Assembly (NCBI GenBank): GCA_043228905.1 | Contig: JBHGNT010000008.1 | Span: 15,934,001-15,998,000, forward strand | Origin: Azolla caroliniana | Taxonomy: Eukaryota > Polypodiophyta | Direction: 5' to 3' | DNA: 64,000 nucleotides | Shown: positions 45,705 to 56,657 of the stretch, piece by piece | Numbering within the stretch: position 1 is the stretch's first letter | Layout: each line of letters begins with the position of its first letter | The notes under the pieces: generated by a model | The model's database searches: none | Told to the model about the DNA's origin: nothing | Seen by the model: only the letters and a program-made list of their open reading frames with translations | Made by a program: the position numbers and the translations under genes

Positions 45705-46722
45705 ATGACGAGAAGGACACCCATAAAGAAGACATTGGTGAAAGAGAAAGTGAAGACACCAGTGAAGGAAAGAAAAAGGACGCCTATCAAAGAGAGCAAG
45801 AAGACACCCACAAGAGAAAGGGTGATGAACTCATCAACTCAGACGAAGAAGATGTGCCACTCCATCATTCGAGACACACCTCTCGGATGGCATTATTTCC
45901 TTCGAGCACGACCTAAAGTTTATGAAGAATTGACAGAGTGGTTCATAAAAACCTGGGGGGTTACCTCATCCCGATACAAGGCGAGGATTCCACATAAGTG
46001 GGTTGAAGAAGGAATATGTGAACTTATTGAAGACAAGATATGAACATGTTTATGATACTAATCAAATCTGTAACAATGAGGTGGGTACTGTTTTTGCATG
46101 TGCATTTGCATGTGAAGTTCAGGGTGGCATCGATGTAGATTGGGAAGATTTTAATCGTCATCGATCAGAACATTATAGAGGGTCCTCTAGTACCAACACT
46201 GGCTTGAAGTCGTCGGGAACCTCTCATGTGGATATTCCGGCTACGACACCTGTCCACCAAGTTCAATCTGCAAAACTAAGGGCCACAATGACTGAAAAGC
46301 ATGAGCAGATGATGGCCGGTTACATAGCTTCCATGAGCTCAAGAATACAAGCACTACTTGTTGATTTGGAAGCAGTTAAATAAGTTGAGATACAGGCAGA
46401 AAAGCAATTCTCTTCAATAAAGACTACATATGAATGGATTGCTTCGACAATCCAAAATTTAAAAAGTGAGGTGTTGAAAGAGGAGTTGAAGAAAGAGCTG
46501 AACAATATGGGCACTCAATTAAGATCACAGATGAGAGACTTGATACTTGCAGAAATGCACATTGAGAACTACATAATAAGTTGTCAGCTTTAAAGTTGCA
46601 TTCTGAGAACCTTGCGTGCTTGATGCAGAATTTAAAACAAAAAGGTTTTGAAACTTTGTGTCCATCTATAATTGAGCACCCAAGTGGTATGGAAAGTACC
46701 ATTACTAATATAGCTAAATCAC
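45705..46722 (+). pseudogene. Unknown host gene, 5' coding part (basic repeats and coiled-coil region)
   Basis: The first frame begins MTRRTPIKKTLVKEKVK with repeated K-x-T-P-x-K-E units and continues to HYFLRARPKVYEELTEWF and WVEEGICELIE. A one-base shift near 46,003 would join it to YVNLLKTRYEHVYDTNQICN and the QVQSAKLRATMTEKHEQMMA region. An in-frame TAA at 46,381 is followed by 60 more coding-like codons (AEKQFSSIKTTYEW, EVLKEELKKELNNM) predicted to be helical and coiled. A donor-like GGTATT follows near 46,722. I do not recognise the protein. The shift and stop could be true damage or missed introns. Confidence 0.45.
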
Positions 46723-48278
46723 GGTATTGGCTTTATAAGTTATTTTATTTTACTTTTGTGGTATAAATATCATATTAGCTAATATATTATAACTAGTGTT
46801 TGCAAACTGCCAGGTGTATATTTTGTGGCCTCGGATTCAAGCTTGAGGCTATGGATGTTGTGATTACGTAGTGCTTGCTCACATATCATGTACTATGTGC
46901 TAAGTATCATTTTGAGAAAGAAAATACATGTATGGACTGTAAAACTATAGTTGCAGCTGAATGGTACTATGCTTGGGGTTTAAAAGTACACTTGTACGGT
47001 ATGTGCCTCTACTATTCTATTGTTTGTATTATATGATGTCAATTTACATTTGGTTTAGAACAGTTGTAGGCCACAATTCATACTTCAAATTAGGAAAACA
47101 ATGGGTTAGTACTAGTGTACCTCCAACAACTAATATATGGAACCCTAATTATGTGGGTTAGTATTGGTGCATTCATCACATCCTGATAGGTGTGTAGTAC
47201 TCTTAATATATAATTAGCATGGGTAGTTGAATGGATACTTTCCAGAATTAGTACTATTTGAGTAATTTGGGAACCAGGTGTGACATTGTTCGGGATTGGT
47301 ACTAGTTATGTAATTTGAGAAGGTATGTAGTACACTGTTAACGATTAGTACTAAACGTGTAATTTGGGAATTAGGAGTGTAGAACACATATCATGATTAG
47401 TACTACTTGTATGCAAAATACTAGTTTAGTACTAAAGAAGGAAGTTGTTTAGATGTATTTGTTGGATAAGTTGTTCGTCCACTCTATATTACAACTTGCT
47501 CAGTACTAGTTTAGTACACACTATACTTGTAGTACTTTGTTCACTATTGGTACTATTTTTGTAATTTGGGAATTAGTTGTGTAGTACATTGTTCACGATT
47601 AGTACTAGTTATGTAATTTGGGAACAAGGTGTCTAGTAAATTGCTGAAGATTAGTATTGTTTGTGTAATTTGGAAATTAGGTGTGTCAAACACATATCAT
47701 GATTAGTATTACTTGGGTGCAAAATACCACTTTAGTACTAAAGTAGGGAGTTGTTCACTTGGAGTACACTATTCACTATTAGTACTATTTCTGTAATTTG
47801 GGAATTAGTTGTGTAGTACATTGTTCACGATTAGTACTAGTTATGTAATTTGGGAACAAGGTGTGTAATAAATTGTTGAAAATTAATATTGTTTGTGTAA
47901 TTTTGGAATTAGGTTCGTAGAACACATATCACGTTTAGTATTACTTGTGTGCAAAATACCACTTTAGTACTAAAGTAGGAAGCTGTTTAGATGTATTTGT
48001 TGGATTAGATGTTAGTCCAATCTATATTAATTACAACGTGCCTAGTACTAGTGTTAGTACACACTATACTTGTAGTACATTGTTCACGATTAGTACTAGT
48101 TGTGTAATTTGGGAACTAAGTGAGTAGTACATTGTTCATGATTAGTGCTAGTTGTGTAATATGGGAATTAGGTTTATCCTAATGATTTAGTAATGTAGCT
48201 CTTGTGACCTACATTGTATTTTGTATATCATGGTACTAACGTTGAAGGTGTTTTTGTTTCTTGCAATGAATGTTGTAG
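46723..48278 (+). repeat. Long intron-like region with degenerate higher-order repeats
   Basis: From about 47,160 to 48,180 the sequence is built from TTAGTACTA, TGTGTAATTTGGGAA and TGTGTAGTACATTGTTCACGA units of roughly 55-60 bp. A larger block starting with AACACATATCA(T/C)G recurs at about 47,383, 47,689 and 47,918, with GCAAAATAC, TTTAGTACTAAAG and AGATGTATTTGTTGGAT parts. The region ends at a TTGTAG acceptor before the exon at 48,279. Confidence 0.7.
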
Positions 48279-49622
48279 TGTCAAGCAACTCCACGCCAGG
48301 GAAGGTAATGGAACAACCAGCTCTTGTGCGTAAACCCTCAGTATCTGCTGCACATTCCAAGGTTCAGGAACCTTCATTACCAGTAACCTATGAGTTTTAT
48401 GATGAAGATGAATGTATGAGAAGGGCCATTGGAGTAGTGGAACATATGCTTCTACAAACAAATTCCCCAAGCTTCGATCAACATCACAAAAATCCAGGTA
48501 ACACAATTTGAGTTAGCATATCTTATTTCTCATTTGTGTGTATGTTGAATGACTAATGTCTTTAAAAAAGAGCCCTCTAAGAAGAGGAATGTTGCAAGAA
48601 AGTTGTATGGAAAGGGCAAGAAAGGTAGAGTTGAATGCAATGGTGAGTCATATATGTTCTCACATGTCTGGAGAGTTGTCAACCTAATGCATTGTCTAAT
48701 ACCATGTACTTGTGCTACTAGCTGATGACAAAATGATCTTTGGTGAGGGAGATACGAGTCCAAAGCCTGATCATGAAGACGAATTTATCACACTCCCAGG
48801 TACACATCAAAAGCCCTCTAAGAAAACAATGAGTTAGATCATAACAACCCTATTATAGTGGTGCTTTTGGTGCATCCTATAGATACTATTATGAAATCTT
48901 CTATTGACAATGAGCTCCAACCTGCGATTGGCACCGTCCCTAAATCTGATGAACACTTAGATGTTGTGGAGAAGATGACTGAGCTTACCACTTGCAATGG
49001 GTTGTCTACAGCTGTACAATATGACGATGTAACAATAGGTAAAAATGTGGCTATTAACCCTATGTTCATAGTTACTTGTATGTTTGCAAACTTTTGAGTA
49101 TGTGAGTTAATACTAATATTCTCTGGGATCCCATTATTTAGGTTTACAAGAGCAGTCTGATTCCCAAGTGCAATCAAATGAATCGGGAACTATATCGAGC
49201 ACAAGTGCAGAGTCAGATTTTGGGATTAACCTTTGCACGGAGGCAGACTCTGGAAGCACATCTTCCACACATGAGAACAGTGAAAAGAAGGAAGCATTCA
49301 TATTTTTGTCTAAAGAAGCCCATGAGGAGTGTGGAAAGAATATCGCTAGTATTGAAGAGGAGTTTGATTGTACTGAGAACGATCATACTAGCATCACCCA
49401 TGAGGACCAGGCAATAAAGACCACCCAAGAAGGAGAGCACAGTTGTCTTAAGAATGAGGTGACAGCCACCGTACAAGAGGAGTTGACTATGAGTACTGCC
49501 ACAACCCACATACAAGAGCCTAATTGTACTAAGAACAAGTATACTAGCATCACTGATGATGATAGGGAAATAAAGACCACACAAGAAGGGGAGCACAATG
49601 GTCTTAACAGTGAGGTGACAAT
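48279..49622 (+). CDS. Unknown spliced gene, 3' exons, cut by Gypsy G2
   Basis: Five exons read through in one frame with canonical GT-AG introns, all phase 1: 48,279-48,497, 48,571-48,642, 48,722-48,799, 48,859-49,038 and 49,142-49,622. The product is acidic and Ser/Thr-rich. Exon 1 has EFYDEDECMRRAIGVVEHML, exon 2 is basic (PSKKRNVARKLYGKGKKG) and exon 5 holds a protein repeat (YTSIT...IKTTQEGEHN after HTSIT...IKTTQEGEHS). A decayed extra copy of exon 2 (GCCCTCTAAGAAAACAATG) lies at 48,811-48,838. The last exon runs directly into the G2 LTR at 49,623, so the natural end is lost from this locus or lies beyond the retrotransposon stack. No domain is recognised. Symmetric phase-1 exons can be added or removed without changing the frame. 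Confidence 0.6.
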
Positions 49623-50080
49623 TGTTGTCCAGAGGATAGAAATGTAAAATTAGGAAATTAGCAAACGCCGAGTCCGAGTATCACGGGCCACCGACGGCTC
49701 GACTGTGTATTAGGGGAAAAGTTATTTAAACGAGGACCAGTACCTCAGAGGAGGGGGGAGAAGAAAAATATAGGCAGAAGCACTAGCTGAGCCCCTCGTA
49801 ACTAGATAATCTTGTAAGGTCACCAGCCGTAGGCCGTGTTCTGTAATCTTTTCTGTCGCAATAATATATTTGAATTGTGCCCAGTTTGCTCCATGTGTCC
49901 GTGCTTTGATTCATACCTATGATTTGAGCGCCGCCCACGCCTGCCAAGATCTCGTTAGTGTTTTCTCTCTGAGCACTGTCTCTCTCTCGATGCCTATGTT
50001 ACGAACCTTCACGTACCACGCCCTTGAATACCGATAGCCGCAGATCTATCGAAGGTGTTCACCCAAAGAAACGGGCAACA
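49623..50080 (+). repeat. 5' LTR of G2
   Basis: The LTR starts TGTTGTCCAGAGG, like the G1 LTR, and ends ACGGGCAACA just before CAATTTGGCACGCCC. A TATA-like TTATTTAAAC lies near 49,724-49,733. Its body differs strongly from the G1 LTR, so G1 and G2 are sister families and not copies of one family. No second LTR is in the window. Confidence 0.7.
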
Positions 50081-50271
50081 CAATTTGGCACGCCCAGTTA
50101 CAACTGTGAGTGCACAGCGAACTTCATTGAAGGTAACCACCAGCTGCCGTTACGGCGCCCTCTCGCACCACGAGGTCTCGGCCACCCACCCGACGCCCTG
50201 AGCCAGTCGAAGGAACTTCCGACTCGGCGGTCACTGACCAATCCTTTCCCGAGCAATCGGAGGCTTCCATA

Positions 50272-50797
50272 GTGCAATCCTCGCCACCGGACACTCGATC
50301 GCGAGTTGATTCACCACCAAAACCCCCGTTGAGCCCTCCGGAGGTCAATCAACCGGAACTAAACCCTTTTCCGGTGCTACCAGAAGACCCAAAGTACGAC
50401 ATCATGCCGTACCCATACCCACGATACACCGACGGACTAGACGCGGAGTCACACATCCGTGCCGTCATATCCACGTGGCAGGCCAACCACTCAACACACC
50501 GCCTCACGCCAGCTGAGATCGATGCCTCAAAGATTGCCGAGTTCACACTCTCCCTCGATGGACCGGCCGCACGATGGTACTCTCGCCTCGAAATAGGAGA
50601 GGCCACCACTTTCCAAATCGTGCGCACAAAGTTCCTTGAACTTTTTCATCGCGAGGTGCCTAAATGGGAACTGCTTCGGCAATTCTTCTCTATATGCTAG
50701 GAACCACACGAAACGGTTGCAGTTCACGATCTGGTTCCAGGATCTCTACACACAAGTGGCCGATGATGTCTCGGCACAACATATACCGGTCACTTTC
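50272..50797 (+). pseudogene. G2 gag, N-terminal part
   Basis: The frame reads a Pro-rich start, then YPRYTDGLDAESHIRAVIST, FTLSLDGPAARWYSRLEIGE and FLELFHREVPKWELLRQF, the retrotransposon gag domain. A TAG at 50,698 lies in a frameshifted stretch; the next frame continues with TKRLQFTIWFQDLYTQVADD up to the Copia B2 LTR at 50,798. Confidence 0.75.
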
Positions 50798-50837
50798 TGT
50801 AAACGTAAGTGTTTGCGGAAGCGTAAAACAGAGAACA

Positions 50838-50894
<57 letters not shown>

Positions 50895-51216
50895 AGAACT
50901 CAATTTCGAAATTATATTAAAACTGTGTCAACACACTGTGCTAAGTAGCACTATTTATACAAGTCCTCTTGGGACTGACAGAAGTACCGTGTACTTCAAT
51001 GCTCACACGAGCATCTGACACTTACTACGAGACTATAGCTACCTAGTAGTCTATCCTGTACTAGGCTTCCGATTGGACTGCTGGTTACGGATTGCACCCG
51101 GCCTCCACTGCTTGCCGGTTCGGTTGCTCACCGTCATACCGATCCGTCTCGCCGGATCCGTCTCGCTTACCGGCTCTGGCTTATTCAGCCGATCCGGCTC
51201 CGGTTGAGCTTGCCGC

Positions 51217-53934
51217 TCAACACTCCCCCTTAAGCTCAACCTGAGGTGGGGTCGTAGTGTCGACCTCTGTGGCAGTCGGTTCTTCCAACCGACTTCTCCT
51301 GGCGTCACTCCGCTTTGCTCGCGCTCCTCGTCCGGTCCGGTCACATTTGCCGTGACCCCTTTGGTTCTGCGTGCCTCGACCTTCTCGGTCGGCATGTCTG
51401 CTCAATAGGCCCTTCTCAGCACTCACGTTACTGTGACTCCGGCGCTTGCCTATCCATCGGTTCTCCCACGATGGCATCGACTTCCGCTGTGTCTGTGTCC
51501 CCTTGGCCTTCAGTCGATCCGACTCATCCAGATCCATCTGTTGATCCGAGTCAACTGTCTCCGACTCGTTCCAGCTCTTGTCTGAATCGGTACACTCCGA
51601 TTCGACTTCTGGCTTCAGGCCTCTCACCACATCGGACCACTTCCGAGTCTTGGGCTTCTCCATGCTTCCCTCGGCTTCTTCAGCCGATGAACCGAAATCG
51701 AATTCTTCATTTGACTCTGTATCATGGTCAGTACCGTCGTGATGACGTTCGCACTGCATACGTTTCTCTTCCTGAGTGCACAACTCTTCTTCACAGCCGC
51801 TTGCTCCAACCTGCTCGGATGTGTCGACTTCCTTCATCTTCTTGTCTCCTCTTCTTCTGGTTCTCCTCTTACCGACGGGTTCAACAGTTTTTTGGCCTTT
51901 GCCCGTTTCGGTAGAGACTTTGCCCTTGCTTCTCCCCCTCAAGTGCGGCACGTTGAGATGTTGAATACCAAGCATGTCGGTAAAGTGCTGCAACTTGTCC
52001 GATCCGAGCGGCTTGGTGAAGATGTCGGCAACTTGCCGATCCGTATGAACATACCGTAGGTCAACTTCACCGCTCAGGACCCGCTCACGCACGAAGTGGT
52101 AGTGCACCTCGATGTGCTTTGTGCGAGCATGGAACACAGGGTTCTTGGCGAGCTGCAGGCTACTCATGTTATCGCAGTAAATCGGGATCGGGGTCAGTCC
52201 CTCGATCCGCAAGTCTCGCAGCTGTCGCCGAAGCCAAATGGCTTCACAAGTGGCTATGATAGCGGCCCGGTACTTAGCCTCAGTGCTTGACAAAGCCACT
52301 GTGGGCTGCTTCTTGCTGCTCCACGCAACGGCCGCGCTACCTATGGAGAACATGTATCTGGAAGTGGAGCGGCGATCAAACGCATCGCCGGCCCAGTCAG
52401 GATCTGTGTAACCGACAAGCTCTTTGGGTATACCTCGCCGGTATAGCAGTCCCCGGTCCTTAGTGCCGCTGACATATCGTAATATTCGTTGCGCGCACTG
52501 AAGATGCTCCACGGTCGGCTTCTGCATGAACTGACTTACCATGCCGACCGGATAGCTGATGTCGGGTCGGGTGATGGTTAAGTAAATCAGGCTTCTGACA
52601 ACCTGTCGGAACCGTTTCTCATTGCAGGCCGGTCCGGAGTTGGGACGGAGCTTCTGGTTCCGGTCCAGGGGTGTGGAGACAGGTCGGCAATCCGTCATGC
52701 CGAACTTATACAGCATATTCAACACATAATGTCGTTGTGAGAGCAATATGCCGTCGGGGATCCGGATCACTTCGATCCCAAGAAAATAATGAAGGTCCCC
52801 TAGGTCCTTCATTTCGAATGCGTCCGACAACTGGGACTTGACACGGTTGATTTCGGGAAGACCCGGTCCGGTGATGACTAAATCATCCACATACAAGAGT
52901 ATACATACCAGACCGTCAGAGCCTTGCCGGATGAACAACGAAGAGTCTGACTTAGAGAAAACAAACCCCAGCTTACGCAACCGGTGCGTGATCTTCGCGT
53001 TCCAGGCTCGGGGGGCTTGCTTCAAGCCGTAAAGCGACTTCTTCAGTCGGCATACCGCCGACTCGTTCATCTCCGATTGAAATCCGGGGGGCTGAGTCAT
53101 AAAGACTTCTTCTTCAAGCTCTCCTTGAAGGAAGGCGTTCTTTACATCCATCTGGTGAAGATGCCACCCCCTTGCCGCAGCAACCGCCAGTACCACACGA
53201 ACCGTCGTCATCTTCGCCACAGGAGCGAAGGTCTTGTCGTAGTCGATTCCATGGGTCTGCGTGTATCCCTTCGCCACTAACCGGGCTTTGTACCGGTTAA
53301 CAGAACCGTCGGCGTTGTACTTGACCTTGTACACCCACTTGCATCCGATCGGTTTACAGTGACGGGGAGGATCAACTAAGTCCCAAGTTTCGTTGGCATC
53401 GAGTGCCCGCATTTCTTCGTCCATAGCGGCACGCCAATTTGCGTCCTTTGCCGCTTCTGCGTAGCTCTCCGGCTCACGCACTTCTGTCACCTTAGTCATG
53501 TACGCATAATGATGCGCCATGTATTCATTGTACCCGTACCGCACGACGGGATCCTTCTGACGGGTTGATCGGCGCAACGCACCGTCACCTGATTTGAGGC
53601 CCTTCTTGACCAGTTCGGTCTTCGTTGCCGAAGATCTACCTTTCTCCTTTCCGGAGTCGGATACGCACCGATCCGACTCATCGTTGCCGGTTTCGAATTC
53701 CGGCACCTTCCTCTTCCCCTTCTCTTTGCGCGTGAACCGTTTCCTTGGTTCCTTGCGCGGGGAGAGCACGGCAGAGTCTCCACCACTTGCCGTCTCTTCA
53801 TCTGACTGGTCCAACCAACTCAGTCGCTCGTTCGGTCCACTCAACCGTAACGATTCCGGACTCTCATCTTGAGTCCCAGCTTCATCATCCTCTGACAGGG
53901 CTGATTCAGGCTCACTGGCCTGATCTTCCGACAT
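51217..53934 (-). CDS. Copia B2 RT, RNase H and 245-residue C-terminal extension
   Basis: This 905-codon frame is open and starts within the integrase-RT linker (acidic, residues 1-135). RT spans about 165-400 with YVDD at 348-351. RNase H spans about 505-645 with Asp511, Glu552, Asp588 and Asp632. After HLRG at 664-667 most Copia proteins would end; here about 240 more charged, Ser-rich residues follow (RRTRRRGDKK, EEFDFGSSAEEAEGS, KWSDVVRGLKPE, then a basic end). The stop overlaps the LTR boundary region. Copia B1 shares the extension. The frame is separated from the integrase frame by a TAA near 54,060, so the product is a fragment. Confidence 0.85.
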   Translation of the reverse strand: MSEDQASEPESALSEDDEAGTQDESPESLRLSGPNERLSWLDQSDEETASGGDSAVLSPRKEPRKRFTRKEKGKRKVPEFETGNDESDRCVSDSGKEKGRSSATKTELVKKGLKSGDGALRRSTRQKDPVVRYGYNEYMAHHYAYMTKVTEVREPESYAEAAKDANWRAAMDEEMRALDANETWDLVDPPRHCKPIGCKWVYKVKYNADGSVNRYKARLVAKGYTQTHGIDYDKTFAPVAKMTTVRVVLAVAAARGWHLHQMDVKNAFLQGELEEEVFMTQPPGFQSEMNESAVCRLKKSLYGLKQAPRAWNAKITHRLRKLGFVFSKSDSSLFIRQGSDGLVCILLYVDDLVITGPGLPEINRVKSQLSDAFEMKDLGDLHYFLGIEVIRIPDGILLSQRHYVLNMLYKFGMTDCRPVSTPLDRNQKLRPNSGPACNEKRFRQVVRSLIYLTITRPDISYPVGMVSQFMQKPTVEHLQCAQRILRYVSGTKDRGLLYRRGIPKELVGYTDPDWAGDAFDRRSTSRYMFSIGSAAVAWSSKKQPTVALSSTEAKYRAAIIATCEAIWLRRQLRDLRIEGLTPIPIYCDNMSSLQLAKNPVFHARTKHIEVHYHFVRERVLSGEVDLRYVHTDRQVADIFTKPLGSDKLQHFTDMLGIQHLNVPHLRGRSKGKVSTETGKGQKTVEPVGKRRTRRRGDKKMKEVDTSEQVGASGCEEELCTQEEKRMQCERHHDGTDHDTESNEEFDFGSSAEEAEGSMEKPKTRKWSDVVRGLKPEVESECTDSDKSWNESETVDSDQQMDLDESDRLKAKGTQTQRKSMPSWENRWIGKRRSHSNVSAEKGLLSRHADREGRGTQNQRGHGKCDRTGRGARAKRSDARRSRLEEPTATEVDTTTPPQVELKGEC

Positions 53935-54057
53935 TGGGTCGGGATCAGAAGTCGGAGTCGGTATTGAGTACCAGGATGCCGATTCATCGAACTCGACATC
54001 CCGGCTAACTCGGACTTCCTTCGTCCGGGGGTTATAGCATTTGTACCCCTTTTTCTC

Positions 54058-54455
54058 TTAAGCATAGCCGACTAGGATGCATTTTTCCGATTTTGCATCC
54101 AGCTTTCTCCGCTTCTGATCCGGCACATGCACATACTCTATGCTGCCGAATATCCGAAGGTGTCTTAAGTTCGGCTTGCGCCCGAAATACAGCTCATGAG
54201 CTGACACCTTGTCACCAATGCGGTTTTGTATGTAGACGGCTGTCTGGACCGCCTCCGCCCAGTAGAACCGGGGCATGCTCTTTTCCTCCAGCATTGCCCT
54301 TGCCGCTTCTACGAGTGTCCGGTTCTTTCTTTCGGCCACACCGTTTTGCTCCGGTGTGTATCTGCAGCTGAACTCTCGCCGAATTCCCTTCTACTGCAGA
54401 TAACTAGTGAATTGGCCGGAAAAATATTCCTTTCCGCCATCCGACCGAAGGCCAG
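54058..54455 (-). pseudogene. Copia B2 integrase, C-terminal half
   Basis: The minus strand reads KGIRREFSCRYTPEQNGVAERKN, including the catalytic Glu, then FYWAEAVQTAVYI and LRHLRIFGSIEYVHV and ends VGYA with TAA at 54,058. A TAG lies upstream near 54,393. After the TAA the same frame continues EKKGYKCYNP, so the stop is a point mutation. The two catalytic Asp residues are lost by truncation at about 54,455. Confidence 0.8.
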
Positions 54456-55877
54456 GTGTTGTTTTTTGGGACAGATCCGGTGGCACAGCCGAATGATACG
54501 ACACCTGGCCGATTTCGCGACACCTTTACACGCGGCATTCCATCGCCTTCCCTTCCAATGGATGTCAATCGAGGACACGGCCTATCAGACCCTGAAACGA
54601 ATGCTGTCACATGCTCCGGTGGTCCAGTCTCCGATTTGGTCCGAACCATTTCATGTCTTCGTAGATGCTTCGGACATCGCCATCGGAAGTGCCCTATTGC
54701 AATGCACACCCCCGAATTGGTATAGGCCCGTGTACTACGCCAGCCGACGGCTGTCGACCGCGGAAAAGAATTACTCCACCACCGAGCGGGAGGCCCTCGG
54801 TATGATTTATAGCATCACTAAATTTCGGCATTACCTCTTGGGCCGAAAATTTACCTTTCACGTGGATCACTTGGCCCTTCTTTATTTGGTCAATAAACAA
54901 GCCCTCACCGGACAGTTGGCTCGGTGGATGCTCCTACTACAAGATTTTGATTTCCAGATTCAGCATCGACCCGGGATACAACATGCCGTCGCCGACTACT
55001 TGAGCCGTCTTGAGTCAGGGGAACCGGCGAAAACAACGTACGACGAGCTACCGGACGCCAGCCTATTTAACCTGACCACGATACCATACGATAACGGAGA
55101 TGAATGGATCACGGAGATGACCCATTTTCTCACTACCGGTGTACCTCCCGAGCACATGCCCCTGGACACGAGAAAATGCCTAGGAGTGCGTAGCCGGAAT
55201 TTTTGTCTCGTCTCAGACATTCTCTACCACAAAGGCTCGGACGGCATATGGCGCCGAGCGATTCGGCAATTCGGCATAGGAAGCCCACTAGGGAGTAGCT
55301 GGGGGGCACTACGCCGGGGATTTCATGGCAAGGAAATTTTGGCAAAGTGGATTGTGGTGGCCGACAACGAAGAAAGACGCTCACGAGTTTTGCCGGCAGT
55401 GCGTTTTGTGCCAACGACTGGGGCAACCAATGGAACAGTCACGGATGCCACACCGGCCGATTCTTCCGTTGGACCCATTTCAAAAATGGGGTTTGGATTT
55501 TGTAGGCCCTTTCAAACCACCCGCGGCCCGTACAGGGAATAGGTATATTATCGTTGCCACGGATTACTGCACCAAATGGGTCGAGGCTAAGGCACTCCGA
55601 GACAACACGGCGACATCCACGGCTAAATTCGTGTACGAGCACCTCTGGTGCTGTTACGGATGCCCAATCGAGCTCGTTAGTGATCAAGGTGGTCACTTCA
55701 TCAATCATATAATACGTGAGCTTACACACCACTACGCAGTGGTGCACAAGAAAAGCACACCATACTACCCGCAGGCGAACGGCTTGGCGGAATCGACCAA
55801 TAAAATCCTCCAAACCATACTGAAGAAAATCGTCAATGAAAATAGGACCGATTGGGACGACAAACTCCAGAGCGCGT
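54456..55877 (+). pseudogene. G2 RT end, RNase H and integrase
   Basis: The frame begins LGQIRWHSRMIRHLADFATP, the end of RT. RNase H follows (VDASDIAIGSALLQ, YASRRLSTAEKNYS, FHVDHLALLYLV, VADYLSRLE), then an integrase start (YHKGSDGIWRRAIRQ). A frameshift near 55,265 leads to GGHYAGDFMARKFW, CRQCVLCQ, LDFVGPFK, VSDQGGHFINH and YYPQANGLAEST, which holds the three catalytic positions. The frame is cut at LQSAL by LTR E2. At several positions it keeps codons that became stops in G1. Confidence 0.9.
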
Positions 55878-56147
55878 TGTCGTAGTGTATTCCGCACACT
55901 ACGTGAAAACCATAAAATAATATATCCGATTTTAGATACATATAAATTAATAAATAATATATCAAAAAGAATTTATCACGTGCATAGGGCAAGATTCAAA
56001 CCATGCACCTCCACGTAGATAAACCCCAACTTTACCATTGTAATAACTTATCTTTAGTGTTATAAATATAGATTTAATACGTATAGGACCTTTATTTACA
56101 CATACCTTTATTAAAAAGGTAAAAATCATGTATTCTCTAGAGTGTGA

Positions 56148-56232
56148 TGTTGTCGACAAAGTCGTCTATGCGGAAGATCAAGAAGCATTCGATTGCTGTT
56201 GAGTACCTGCGTATGACAGTCTCTAGGTCGTT

Positions 56233-56276
<44 letters not shown>

Positions 56277-56463
56277 GCACAAGAAAACTCTTTATTCCAC
56301 AAAGCAACAATACAACATCCAACCCCACAAAAAGGTTACAAGGTCACTATATATAGTGACCGACTTAGGGCAACCACCCTTTATGCTAATTACACAAATG
56401 CCCCAAACTTGGGCTATACAAAGAGATAGTGTGAATACGTCCATTATACACTTGTATTCGACA
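56148..56463 (-). repeat. 3' LTR of Copia I
   Basis: On the minus strand it runs TGTCGAATAC to TTGTCGACAACA. It contains a perfect 20-bp palindrome centred on TATATA at 56,342-56,361, the probable TATA box, and a (CT)n tract (minus-strand sense) at 56,236-56,274. Confidence 0.95.
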
Positions 56464-56657
56464 CTCCCCCGTAATGGGCGTATACATGGGTTATCTAAGA
56501 TTACAGGTATAAACCTAGGTTCTCGGACATATCAGTTTTTGTTCGAGTCGGCAGGGTCCGAAGGCAGAAGACCGAACTGGTCGGGTCGGAAGTGTTGAAG
56601 CCGATCATTAAGGAACTGATGTCGGTTGTCGAAAACCATCCTGTGCTGTGTCCGGCT

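Larger units (their letters stand above)
50798..54455 (-). mobile_element. Copia B2, minus strand, 5'-truncated
   Basis: The 3' LTR is 50,798-51,222, with its (GA)n tract at 50,841-50,893 on the plus strand. Polypurine tracts lie at 51,223-51,234 and 51,932-51,943. The coding part covers integrase end, RT, RNase H and an extra module. The element ends inside integrase near 54,455, fused to Gypsy G2 RT. It lacks gag, protease, the first half of integrase and the 5' LTR. Confidence 0.9.
49623..55877 (+). mobile_element. Gypsy element G2, broken by Copia B2 and Gypsy E2
   Basis: G2 is a relative of G1. Its 5' LTR (49,623-50,080) is followed by primer site TTTGGCACGCCC (50,084) and gag to 50,797, where Copia B2 sits. 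The sequence resumes in the RT/RNase H region at about 54,456, so the gag end, protease and most of RT are deleted together with the 5' half of Copia B2. Integrase is cut at 55,877 by the Gypsy E2 LTR. The remaining 3' part of G2 lies beyond the window. Confidence 0.85.

Noticed and set aside
47160-48180. CRISPR-like regular array
   Set aside because: The repeats are contiguous and degenerate with no unique spacers, and the context is eukaryotic.
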